Positions 8,639 through 15,800 of a DNA stretch of 64,000 bases are shown piece after piece (the first letter of the stretch is position 1; each line of letters starts with the position of its first letter). The notes beneath the pieces were generated by a model. The model saw nothing but the letters and a program-made list of their open reading frames with translations, did no database searches and was not told where the DNA came from. The stretch covers positions 18,605-82,604 of the forward strand of contig JAABTT010000007.1 in assembly GCA_011389765.1 (NCBI GenBank), read 5' to 3'. Position numbers and translations under genes: made by a program. The DNA is from Desulfohalobiaceae bacterium S24. GTDB taxonomy: Bacteria; Desulfobacterota; Desulfovibrionia; Desulfovibrionales; Desulfothermaceae.

Positions 8639-9646
8639 ATGCGACTCCTGGAGCATCTGCTGCGCCCTGAAAGCGGCCCCCAGCAGGGGAGCCCGGCTGT
8701 CCAGGATCACCCGGACCGGAATGGTCTCGAGCAGGGCCTGGTATCGGCCTTTGGCGCTGAAGGCCTCCAGGAAGGGGCCATCCTCCAGAGCCGCCAGTAT
8801 CTTCGGGGGGATTCCCCCGCCCAGATAGATCCCGCCGCTGCTCAGCGCGGTCAGGGCCAGGTTCCCACTGACCGCCCCGAGGATGGCTATAAAGTGCTCC
8901 AGGGCCTGCCGGCAGACCGGATGCTCCTTGGCCAGGGCCGTTTCCGTGATCACCCTGGCCGGATCGCCGGACAGCATTTTTTCCTTCAGCCAGGCCGGTT
9001 CCGGGCTGTTGGCCGAGTGCTGCAGCCAGGTGTAGATGTTCACCAGGCCGTTTCCCGAAAGGACCCGCTCCACACTCACGTGTCCGTACTTGGCTTGGAG
9101 AAACCGCCATAGCTCAAGGTCTGCTTCGCTGTTCGGGGCAAAGTCCACATGACCGCCTTCCGAGGGTACAGCCCGGGGACGTCCGTCTTCAAAAACAAGC
9201 AGGGCCTGGCCCAGGCCTGTGCCCGGGGCCACCACCCCGATGGTCCCGTTTTTCTCCGCCCGGGCCCGGTTCAGAAACCTGAGGCGGTCTCTTTGCAGCA
9301 GGGGTACGGACAGGGCGGTTGCGCTCAGGTCATTGATCAGCTTCACCCGCTCCCAGCCAAAGCGTTTCCTGAGGCCTGCCTCGGAAACCGTCCAGGGCAG
9401 GTTGGTGGTCTTGGAGCGGCCCCTGACCACCGGCCCGGCAATCCCTAAGCAGACACCGGCCGGGGAGACGCTGTACTTGCGGGTGAAGGCATCGAGTATG
9501 TCCTCCAGGCCTGTGGCATCACGGCTGGCGTAGGTCTCCAGGCAGTGCAGGCGCGGGCGCTGTGGTCCTGCCTCGAAGCAGGCGACATTGGTTTTGGTCC
9601 CGCCGATGTCGGCGGCTAGAAGGGTGTGTGGTGATGATTCAGGCAT
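8603..9646 (-). CDS. glk: Glucokinase (Glk family)
   Basis: Phosphorylates glucose to glucose 6-phosphate with ATP in the cytoplasm, feeding zwf and gnd downstream. The 347 residues open with the ATP-binding strand LAADIGGTKTN, and contain LINDLSATA (catalytic Asp region) and GVVAPGTGLGQALL, with a GGIYLGGGIPPKI phosphate motif near the C-terminus. I chose the ATG at 9646 because the conserved fold begins ten residues later; an in-frame ATG at 9706 would add 20 unconserved residues. The last dozen codons and the stop come from repeat copy A, so the natural C-terminus has been replaced. Confidence 0.9.
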   Translation of the reverse strand: MPESSPHTLLAADIGGTKTNVACFEAGPQRPRLHCLETYASRDATGLEDILDAFTRKYSVSPAGVCLGIAGPVVRGRSKTTNLPWTVSEAGLRKRFGWERVKLINDLSATALSVPLLQRDRLRFLNRARAEKNGTIGVVAPGTGLGQALLVFEDGRPRAVPSEGGHVDFAPNSEADLELWRFLQAKYGHVSVERVLSGNGLVNIYTWLQHSANSPEPAWLKEKMLSGDPARVITETALAKEHPVCRQALEHFIAILGAVSGNLALTALSSGGIYLGGGIPPKILAALEDGPFLEAFSAKGRYQALLETIPVRVILDSRAPLLGAAFRAQQMLQESHVSFASGRIRPV

Positions 9647-9873
9647 TGAAGAAAGTGTACACAATCCCGGCCGGTTTGAAAACCCAGCAAAAGTATTGCA
9701 AAACACAGATCGCTACGCTTTGTGGGTAGGTCGACTCGGGACGTGTTTCCTTACATCCCTTTCAAGAAATTCTTATTCCTGTGGTCCTGGGGGCGAATGC
9801 AGCCTTTTGCTGCCGGGTTGGGCGGCACATGAGAGTTTATATACTGAGTCGGATAAAGGATATTGAAAAAAAT

Positions 9874-9902
9874 TTGACAACCTAAAACGCTGTCGATAAT
9901 GT
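9874..9902 (+). promoter_or_regulatory. Sigma-70-type promoter of the toxin-antitoxin pair
   Basis: TTGACA at 9874-9879 and TAATGT at 9897-9902 are 17 bases apart, close to the consensus. They lie 37 bases upstream of the antitoxin ATG, which has an excellent GGGAGGT site. The rest of 9647-9938 shows no gene. Confidence 0.6.
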
Positions 9903-9938
9903 AAAAGCATATTTGAAATATAGAAATGGGAGGTAAAA

Positions 9939-10160
9939 ATGATCCATTGGAAGGAACATATTGAGAGCAAGCCTGAAGTTATGCGTGGTAAGCCAAGGAT
10001 CAAAGGGACCAGAATTCCCGTAAGTCTTCTCCTTGGGTATTTTGCCGCCGGAAATTCCATGGAGGAAATTCTCGCAGAATTTGAAGGTCTCAATAGAGAT
10101 CAACTCTCAGCATGCTTGGATTATGCTCGAGACTTGGCAGAATTCGAGGTTGCAATTTAA
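9939..10160 (+). CDS. DUF433 family antitoxin
   Basis: A 73-residue protein of the DUF433 family (VapB-like/HTH antitoxin component). The family motif is clear in MRGKPRIKGTRIPVSLLLG and the following short helices form a helix-turn-helix. It has its own promoter and a GGGAGGT ribosome site. Its stop overlaps the next start by one base, the coupling expected in a toxin-antitoxin operon. Base composition is more AT-rich than the flanking genes, consistent with recent transfer. It probably binds and represses its own promoter; this is inferred from family. Confidence 0.88.
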   Translation: MIHWKEHIESKPEVMRGKPRIKGTRIPVSLLLGYFAAGNSMEEILAEFEGLNRDQLSACLDYARDLAEFEVAI

Positions 10161-10498
10161 TGGTCCTCAAATTTTTTACAGATCACTGTATCTCGAATTT
10201 CATCGTTGAATCGCTTCGTCAAGCTGGGCATAAAGTATTCCGCCTTCAGGATTCTATTCCACCCGACTCTCCAGATGCTTTCGTTATTGCCAAAGCTCAA
10301 GAACTTAATGCTATTCTTGTGTCACTTAACGGTGATTTTGCTGATATTGTCACCTATCCTCCTGAGAAATATGCAGGAATATTTTCTCTTCAGCTTAAAA
10401 ACCATCCTGAACTCATCCCTCAGATCTTGAGTCGATTACATGCATTTCTTTCTACCCATCCTCAACCCGAATTTTATAGATGTAACAATTGCTACTGA
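10160..10498 (+). CDS. DUF5615 family PIN-like toxin
   Basis: A 112-residue PIN-like protein. It begins MVLKFFTDHCIS, with the acidic residue of the PIN active site in FTDHC, followed by LRQAGHKVF and an acidic patch (SPDAFVIAKAQEL) and the strand ILVSLNGDFAD. These are the conserved blocks of DUF5615, the usual partner of DUF433. The start at ATG 10160 overlaps the antitoxin stop (TAATG). Predicted activity is RNA cleavage; the family prediction has not been tested here. Confidence 0.86.
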   Translation: MVLKFFTDHCISNFIVESLRQAGHKVFRLQDSIPPDSPDAFVIAKAQELNAILVSLNGDFADIVTYPPEKYAGIFSLQLKNHPELIPQILSRLHAFLSTHPQPEFYRCNNCY

Positions 10499-10582
10499 AC
10501 TCAGAACCCTGGCCTTGTACCATTGCTGAACGTATTGGCAACCGGACGAAGCGTGAGTCAGGAAAACAAACAGGAGGTGGCT

Positions 10583-10798
10583 ATGCCAAAGTGTGGAATT
10601 TGCGGAGGAGAGGCTCCCAGGCAACCGAAAGTCACGGATGACGGGCGATGTGATCTGTGTCAGAAACCGATTGTCCTCGAAGAGGACCTGGGCAAAACCA
10701 AATGCGGTTTGTGCGGCGGCGAGGCGCCGCGGCAACCGGAAATCACCGAAGAGGGGAATTGCGAATTCTGCGGCCGCAAGGCCGTCTTGAAGCAGTGA
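10583..10798 (+). CDS. Small tandem zinc-ribbon protein
   Basis: A 71-residue protein made of two nearly identical halves. Each half has CGxCGGEAPRQP, an acidic spacer and CxxC (CDLC and CEFC), so each can bind one zinc or iron through four cysteines. The start at 10583 follows an ideal AGGAGGTGGCT ribosome site; an upstream in-frame start has none. It precedes a flavoprotein by 124 bases and may be an electron-transfer or regulatory partner of the redox cluster. No named family was recognised. Confidence 0.75.
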   Translation: MPKCGICGGEAPRQPKVTDDGRCDLCQKPIVLEEDLGKTKCGLCGGEAPRQPEITEEGNCEFCGRKAVLKQ

Positions 10799-10839
10799 TC
10801 AGGATTCGGTGTCCGGCAGACCGGATGCCGAATCCTGAT
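10798..10839 (+). terminator. Stem-loop after the zinc-ribbon gene
   Basis: A perfect 12-base-pair stem, ATCAGGATTCGG with CCGAATCCTGAT, starting at the last base of the stop codon. The loop contains a smaller TCCGG/CCGGA stem. There is no long T-run, so it could be a weak terminator or an mRNA-processing stem between this gene and the flavoprotein. Confidence 0.55.
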
Positions 10840-10922
10840 GGTTTCGACCTGGAATTCTTCGCCGGCATGCTTGCTGCTCCAGGTTACGGTCGTTCAAACC
10901 TAAACAGGTACAAAGGAGTTTT

Positions 10923-11576
10923 ATGACTCCGCAACTTATCGGAATTTCAGGAAGTCCGATCAAGAACAGCAACACGGATCGGTTGGTCCAGGCCGTGCTT
11001 GAAGCCAGTGGTCTAGAGTATGAATTTGTCAAACTTTGCAAGGTCAATATCAAGCCCTGCATCGCCTGCCTGGGCTGCACCGGGGACAATATCTGCAAAG
11101 TCAAGGATGATTTTCCGGAACTTGCAGAAAAGCTGAAAAAGGCTCATGGACTGGTCATCGGCAGTTACCCCCCCTATGCAGTGGTGGATGGTTTCAGTAA
11201 GGCCTTTTTGGAACGCCTTTTTTCCATGCGCCACCAGAATCATCTCAATCAGGGTAAATTAGCCGTGGTCATCACCACCGGTATCGGGCGCGGAGCCCCC
11301 GGTCTGGATGAGGCCGGACAGCAGGTGAGCATGGCCTTGCAGATGGAAGGTATGGAAATCGTAGGCCAAATCAAGGCTGTCGGCAATGCAGAATGTCTGG
11401 TTTGCGGCTATGGCGAGGTCTGCCCCATGTCTGCCTTGCCATGGGTGTTCGGCAAGGATGTCAGGGTGACACCCGATAAGTTCTGCAACGTGGAAGATCA
11501 GACAGAGGCTTGGAACCGGACCAGCCAACTGGGGCAGAATCTGGCGGCTCGAATCAAGACGCAGACCAACATGTGA
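10923..11576 (+). CDS. Flavodoxin-fold NAD(P)H:FMN reductase with iron-sulfur flavoprotein cysteine motif
   Basis: A 217-residue flavodoxin-like protein. The FMN phosphate loop is GSPIKNSNTDR (residues 10-20). The motif Cys46-x2-Cys49-x2-Cys52-x5-Cys58 matches the compact 4Fe-4S motif of iron-sulfur flavoproteins (Isf), and a further cluster (CLVCGYGEVC) lies near residue 160. It is cytoplasmic with no signal peptide. It is paralogous to the gene at 11997 and separated from it by a DsrE gene, so all three form one redox operon. The electron partners are unknown. Confidence 0.85.
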   Translation: MTPQLIGISGSPIKNSNTDRLVQAVLEASGLEYEFVKLCKVNIKPCIACLGCTGDNICKVKDDFPELAEKLKKAHGLVIGSYPPYAVVDGFSKAFLERLFSMRHQNHLNQGKLAVVITTGIGRGAPGLDEAGQQVSMALQMEGMEIVGQIKAVGNAECLVCGYGEVCPMSALPWVFGKDVRVTPDKFCNVEDQTEAWNRTSQLGQNLAARIKTQTNM

Positions 11577-11614
11577 GTTCTGCTCAACTTTGAATAATCA
11601 GTAGGAGTGAAACA

Positions 11615-11956
11615 ATGGAAAAAAATCATCTCTATGTCTTATGGACTAACGACAATCCGGTGACAGCAGAAAAAATGGTCTTTATGTATACCATCAATTC
11701 GCTCAAACGCGGCTGGTGGGAAAAAGTGACGCTCATCATATGGGGTGCAACCACGAGGCTGGTCAGTGTAGATGAGGATATTCAAGAAAAAATCAAGGAA
11801 GCCCTGGATGCGGGCGTGCACATTACTGCCTGTAAAGCTTGTGCAGACCAATTGGGAGTGACGGAGGATCTCGAAAAACAGCAAATTGAAGTCATCTATT
11901 GGGGAACTTCATTGACTGACCTCTTAAAAAACAACGAACCTCTATTAACAATCTGA
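11615..11956 (+). CDS. DsrE/DsrF-like family protein
   Basis: A 113-residue soluble protein of the DsrE fold. The N-terminus reads LYVLWTNDNPVTAEKMVFMY and the middle strand VTLIIWGATTRLV is typical of the family. Two cysteines, Cys73 and Cys76 in ACKACAD, sit where sulfur-carrier DsrE proteins bear the active thiol. It has a GTAGGAGTG ribosome site. Position between two Isf-like flavoproteins suggests persulfide or thiol chemistry; that is inference. Confidence 0.82.
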   Translation: MEKNHLYVLWTNDNPVTAEKMVFMYTINSLKRGWWEKVTLIIWGATTRLVSVDEDIQEKIKEALDAGVHITACKACADQLGVTEDLEKQQIEVIYWGTSLTDLLKNNEPLLTI

Positions 11957-11996
11957 AATCCCGCCCGGCACCGCCTGATTTCAAGAGGAGCCGTCT

Positions 11997-12689
11997 ATGA
12001 TTCTTGCAATCCATTCAAGCCCGAGTACAGGAGGCAATCTGGAAAGGATGGTCATTCGGGTGGCCCAGGCCTCCGATCTGGCCCACGAAGTCGTCAGACT
12101 CAGCGAATTGAGCCTTTTCCCCTGCCGGGGATGCGTACGTTGTGCGAAGGGCAAGCGGTGTGTTCAGGCAGACGATATGTCCCCTCTTTATGAAAAACTG
12201 GTGGCAGCAAAAGGTCTTATTTTGGGTGGGGTAAATTATAACGGCCGGGTCAATGCCCTGGCTCATATCTTTCTGGAGCGGCTTTTCCCGCTCTACCACC
12301 AGGAACCTGCCTTTCGGGACATCCCGGCGGCAGTGGTCGCTGTCGGAGGCGAGGACCCCTGTGCAGCAGCCCGTGATATGGCCGGATATCTGAAGGATGT
12401 TTACTTCTTTCAACTGATCGGCACGGCCTTGTTTGCCTCCGACACCCCGCCCTGTTTTTCCTGCGGCCTGGGGGCACAATGCACGGTCGGCATGCCGGCC
12501 CTGAACTGGTCCCAAGCCGATTTCAAGGCCTTCACCCGGGTTACAAAAGAGATGTTTCAGCGTTTTGAAGACAACGAGGATGCGGTTCTGGGCTGCGAGC
12601 GGCTGGGCCGGACCTTGAAAACAGCCATTGAAGGCAGCTGGAGCCGGCCCAGACCCGGCGGCGGTGTGTATCTTCCCGCCTCTGGATGA
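11997..12689 (+). CDS. Second flavodoxin-fold reductase with four-cysteine motif
   Basis: A 230-residue paralogue of the protein at 10923. FMN-loop SSPSTGGNLERM follows the first strand; the motif Cys43-x2-Cys46-x2-Cys49-x5-Cys55 has identical spacing, and a later CFSCGLGAQC block mirrors the other protein's C-terminal cysteines. An AAGAGGAG ribosome site precedes ATG 11997. Conserved spacing in both paralogues argues for a bound iron-sulfur cluster in each. It ends the redox operon and faces the GrdB-like genes. Confidence 0.83.
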   Translation: MILAIHSSPSTGGNLERMVIRVAQASDLAHEVVRLSELSLFPCRGCVRCAKGKRCVQADDMSPLYEKLVAAKGLILGGVNYNGRVNALAHIFLERLFPLYHQEPAFRDIPAAVVAVGGEDPCAAARDMAGYLKDVYFFQLIGTALFASDTPPCFSCGLGAQCTVGMPALNWSQADFKAFTRVTKEMFQRFEDNEDAVLGCERLGRTLKTAIEGSWSRPRPGGGVYLPASG

Positions 12690-12831
12690 AAATCGGCCAA
12701 TTCACGCAGGTTTTGAATCCAGGACATCGCTCACCTTCTGAAGCAAAGAGGACCTCAGCCTCACCGGAAAACACAACGATTCCCACCGGCGAGGCGTCCA
12801 TGATCATTTTCAGCGAAGATTCAGAGGACAC
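12690..12831 (-). pseudogene. PAS-domain remnant
   Basis: On the minus strand a GTG at 12831 opens a frame whose first residues, including MDASPVGIVVFSGEAEVLF, look like the beginning of a PAS domain. Similarity stops after about 25 residues and the frame then runs into the end of the flavoprotein gene on the other strand. I read it as a degraded sensor-gene fragment, but chance similarity is possible. Confidence 0.35.
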
Positions 12832-12857
12832 GGTGTTATTACTGCACTCCCTTTTGT

Positions 12858-13502
12858 TTACCCTTGTTTCTCAAACCGAGCCAACTGGCTCTGGGGAATG
12901 ATCATAGATCTTCCAAGAAATTGCAAATTCTTGTCGGTACGTTCCAAACAGAGCAGCCTCAGTTCATTCAAGACTCCGGCCGCCGCTGTCTGCCCCCAGA
13001 ACCAGTTCTCCAGCTCGGCCTTGGTCCCCTGCCGGCCGGGCTGCGCGGAAACGGCTTCCAAATAATAGGCCTTGATATCCTGGACCGCCGTTCTAAGAAC
13101 CGTAGCCAAAGACTGATCGGCCGGGATGCCGGAATTCTCCCGGCCTCGAATGAAACCAACAATCAAGGCGACGGATTCCTCTGGTGTGAGTCCGCTTGTA
13201 CCAACCGTTGTCCGGGAGTTGTGCGCCAGGGACAGATCGTACCAGGTGCGCAACTGCGAGGCCTCCTGCTGAAAAGCCTTCAGGAGTCCTTCAGTCGGAC
13301 TCAATCCACGGGTCGCAGAAGGAACAAAGGAAACCGGGCAGGCAAAGGGTTCCGAGCCGGTTTCTTCCCGAGGGGCATCCTCGGGATAATCATCCAGGAC
13401 CGGACCGCTTTCAGCCTCCAGGAGCCCCATTACCCGGCGAAGCACCCGCTTTTGAAAATCAGGAATAATGAAAATCGGCCACAGATCCGATGCATTGCTC
13501 AT
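12858..13502 (-). CDS. Uncharacterised protein overlapping the GrdB-like gene
   Basis: A 214-residue soluble protein of no family that I recognise. It starts DLWPIFIIPDFQKRV, has a charged proline-rich segment near residues 40-50 and then a mostly helical region rich in aromatic and hydrophobic residues. Its ATG lies inside the 3' end of the GrdB-like gene (44-base overlap, different frame) and is preceded by AAGGA, so translation is probably coupled. The tight pairing suggests a partner subunit of the reductase-like protein; no catalytic motif is evident. Confidence 0.65.
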   Translation of the reverse strand: MSNASDLWPIFIIPDFQKRVLRRVMGLLEAESGPVLDDYPEDAPREETGSEPFACPVSFVPSATRGLSPTEGLLKAFQQEASQLRTWYDLSLAHNSRTTVGTSGLTPEESVALIVGFIRGRENSGIPADQSLATVLRTAVQDIKAYYLEAVSAQPGRQGTKAELENWFWGQTAAAGVLNELRLLCLERTDKNLQFLGRSMIIPQSQLARFEKQG

Positions 13503-13818
13503 CTGCCAGTTCCTTGAGCCGGTCCAGGGGAAAAATCACATTGAGATCTTCCTGAAAACCGATGCGGTCGAAATTCGTGGAGATATGGCTCATGATCACG
13601 TCCTTGGCCGGGGTGTCTCTGGGAATCACCCGGTAATCATTGGCACCGACATCAAACGGCCGGTCTCCCCGCCGATGGATACCGGCCGTGGAGATCAGGG
13701 CGACCCGCCGTTTGGACAGGCAGGCCCCCTGCGCAAAGGGCCTGGTTTCAAACGTTGGGCAGGGGACGGACAACAGATGATCACGTTCTTCGGCCGGCAT
13801 GTTTTCCAATCGAGCCAT
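13459..13818 (-). CDS. Glycine/sarcosine/betaine reductase selenoprotein B-like protein (short)
   Basis: A 119-residue protein matching the GrdB/PrdB-like family of small reductase homologues: it contains VALISTAGIHRRGDRPF, DYRVIPRDTPAKD, VIMSHISTNFDRIGFQ and ends SVADFHYS. Relatives that I recall continue past HYS (FMGATD-like) for 30-40 residues; here a TGA follows directly and the frame closes again 16 codons later. The selenocysteine motif of genuine GrdB is absent. AAAGGAG precedes the start. Either a shortened active form or a truncated gene. Confidence 0.72.
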   Translation of the reverse strand: MARLENMPAEERDHLLSVPCPTFETRPFAQGACLSKRRVALISTAGIHRRGDRPFDVGANDYRVIPRDTPAKDVIMSHISTNFDRIGFQEDLNVIFPLDRLKELADEQCIGSVADFHYS

Positions 13819-14354
13819 AGTGCTGCTCCTTTCTGGTTTGAATTTCTGAGATCAAGGCTGAAGGCTACCTCAGATCATTTTGGGATGCTGTAACAAAGAC
13901 TACAAATTGAGATCCTTCAACTTCCCGGCAATCATTTCAATATGTTCAAAAACTTCAGGATCATCCTCCCATCGTTTAAAAGAATGTTCCGTCACCTTCA
14001 GCTGTTTCCTGCCTTTTTCGCCCTAGACCTTTTGCGATGCTCCGATTGCAGACACGGTTCCGTATCCACATGTAAAGCAGGGGAGAATAGATGATTTGAA
14101 GCTGATTCCAAGCAAGGTCATTTTTCACCTCTGTGCTAGATTCCGATCCGACCCCTCACCCTTGTTTGCACCCACCATAAGTCTGAACCGGTAAATTACT
14201 GTAGCAAAGATTACAAAATCCCTATAAAAAAATTCCGCTTTCTTGACGAATCAGGTCCATTGTGCAAGACTGCCTGGAAATACAACAATTCCAGAACAAT
14301 CCATCCACTGGGGCAGTGACTTTTGATATTTGAAAACCCACTCAAGGCGACCAA
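13819..14354. other. Gene-poor spacer before the restriction locus
   Basis: No full gene is visible. On the minus strand 13901-14024 a short frame encodes a charged peptide ending FEHIEMIAGKLKDLNL before its stop, without a start or ribosome site, perhaps the tail of a lost gene. The spacer is AT-rich and marks the left edge of the accessory region. Confidence 0.4.
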
Positions 14355-15458
14355 ATGAAAGAAAGTGAAATCGGCGTCGATGCGGAAACCCTCTGGCAGG
14401 CAGCAGACAAGCTACGTGGCTCAATCGACGCGGCGGAATACAAGCATGTCGTCCTTGGCCTGATCTTCCTGAAGTACATTTCCGACGCGTTTATCGCCCG
14501 CCGGGAAAAGCTGGCCGAAGAGCTCAAGGCCGAGGGGATCGAAGGCAAACAGGCCGAGAATCTCCTGGAGCAGCGTGACGAGTATACGGCCGAGAATGTC
14601 TTTTGGGTGCCGCCGGAGGCTCGCTGGGACAAAATCCAGGCGCGGGGGAAAGACCCCAATATCGGCAAGCTCATCGACGACAAAATCGAACTGAACCGCC
14701 AGATGAACCGCACGCTTGAAGCCATGGCACGGGCCATCTTCAAGGCGTGGTTCGTAGACTTTGAGCCAGTGAAGGCCAAGGCGGATGGCGCAACCAGCTT
14801 CCGTGGCATGCCACAGCAAGTTTTCGATCAGTTGCCGGATCGGTTCACCGAGTCCGAGTTGGGGCCGGTGCCGGAGGGGTGGGAAGTTAAACGTTTGGAT
14901 GAGTGTGTTCACCTAACAATGGGACAATCGCCACCATCGGAACATTACAACAAGGAAGGTACTGGAAGACCTTTTCATCAAGGGGTGAGCGATTACGGAC
15001 CCCGTTTTCCTACGCACCGGGTTTATTGCACAGTAGATGGCCGCTTAGCAGAGCCTGGGGATGTCCTGGTATCTGTTCGTGCACCAGTTGGGCGTATTAA
15101 CGTCGCTGATAGTCAGTTGGTTCTTGGGCGTGGCCTGGCAGGTTTAAGGCACTGTCGTGAGCGACAATCGTTTCTACTTTATTATCTCTACCACACGTTT
15201 GCAGTGGAAGACGCTATTGGAGACGGAACAATTTATAAGGCAGTAACCAAGCGATTCTTATCACAAATGCCGATTCTATCGCCTCCCGAAGCAATCATTG
15301 ATACGTTTGATGAATTGGTATGCCCATTTGACGACATGATTGCTTCACTTGCACGCGAATGTCGAACACTTTCTTCACTTCGTGACACTTTACTTCCAAA
15401 ATTGATTTCTGGAGAAATCAGGGTGCCAAAGGCCATGGAGGGTGCCAATGACGGATGA
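14355..15458 (+). pseudogene. hsdM: Type I restriction-modification hsdM-hsdS fusion made by an in-frame deletion
   Basis: The first 105 residues are the N-terminal domain of the methyltransferase subunit HsdM (ADKLRGSIDAAEYKHVVLGL, then RWDKIQARGKDPNIGKL). At about residue 106 the sequence switches to the central repeat of the specificity subunit HsdS (DDKIELNRQMNRTLEAMAR, FKAWFVDFEPVKAKADG) and continues through the second target-recognition domain to LPKLISGEIRV. The catalytic MTase domain with its NPPF/DPPF motif and the first recognition domain are missing. The join lies at 14671-14690 around IDDK, a phrase that both parents can supply. It can neither methylate nor form a normal HsdM2S complex. 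Confidence 0.85.
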
Positions 15459-15800
15459 AGCCTACTCCGAAGCCTTTCAGCTTTCTGCCTGCCGGGAGTT
15501 GCTGGATGCTTACCCGGAGTCCCTGCGGATTCAAGAGCAGGTAGAGGCGCTGGAAGAGGCCATGCCCGACCGCCCCGGGGTGGTGGTTTCGTTCTGCCGG
15601 ATGATCATGGTGATCATCCAGATTTTGACGAATACATTGACAACGACTACGGGCCCTTCGAAGTGCTGGGTGCTTCTCTGCTTGCCAGCGAAGCGCTGTA
15701 CCGAATTGACTTTCAGGCATACAGGGTGGCCCTGGTGGAGTTCCATCAGGAGCAGAAGGCAGCACCAGCGGACGATGAGCAAGTGAGAGAATCTGAATGA
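15448..15800 (+). pseudogene. Small acidic accessory gene of the restriction locus, frameshifted
   Basis: An ATG at 15448 inside the end of the hsdS part opens a frame for about 44 residues (MTDEAYSEAFQLSACRELL onward). The continuation is in the -1 frame from about 15580, where an acidic segment including PDFDEYIDNDYGPFEVLG and VALVEFHQEQ runs to a TGA at 15798. A lost base in the C4G4 run near 15571-15578 explains the shift. The joined product would be about 117 residues; no family was recognised. The second part overlaps the ImmA-like start by four bases, as expected of an intact operon ancestor. Confidence 0.65.

Noticed and set aside
13440..13462. TGA after HYS in the GrdB-like gene read as selenocysteine
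   Set aside because: Homologues do not carry Cys there, the continuation is only 16 codons and unlike the family, and a second gene overlaps in another frame.
14355..15458. Intact specificity subunit or new type of HsdMS enzyme
   Set aside because: The NPPF/DPPF catalytic motif and SAM-binding motif are absent, so it cannot methylate. A deletion joint explains it.
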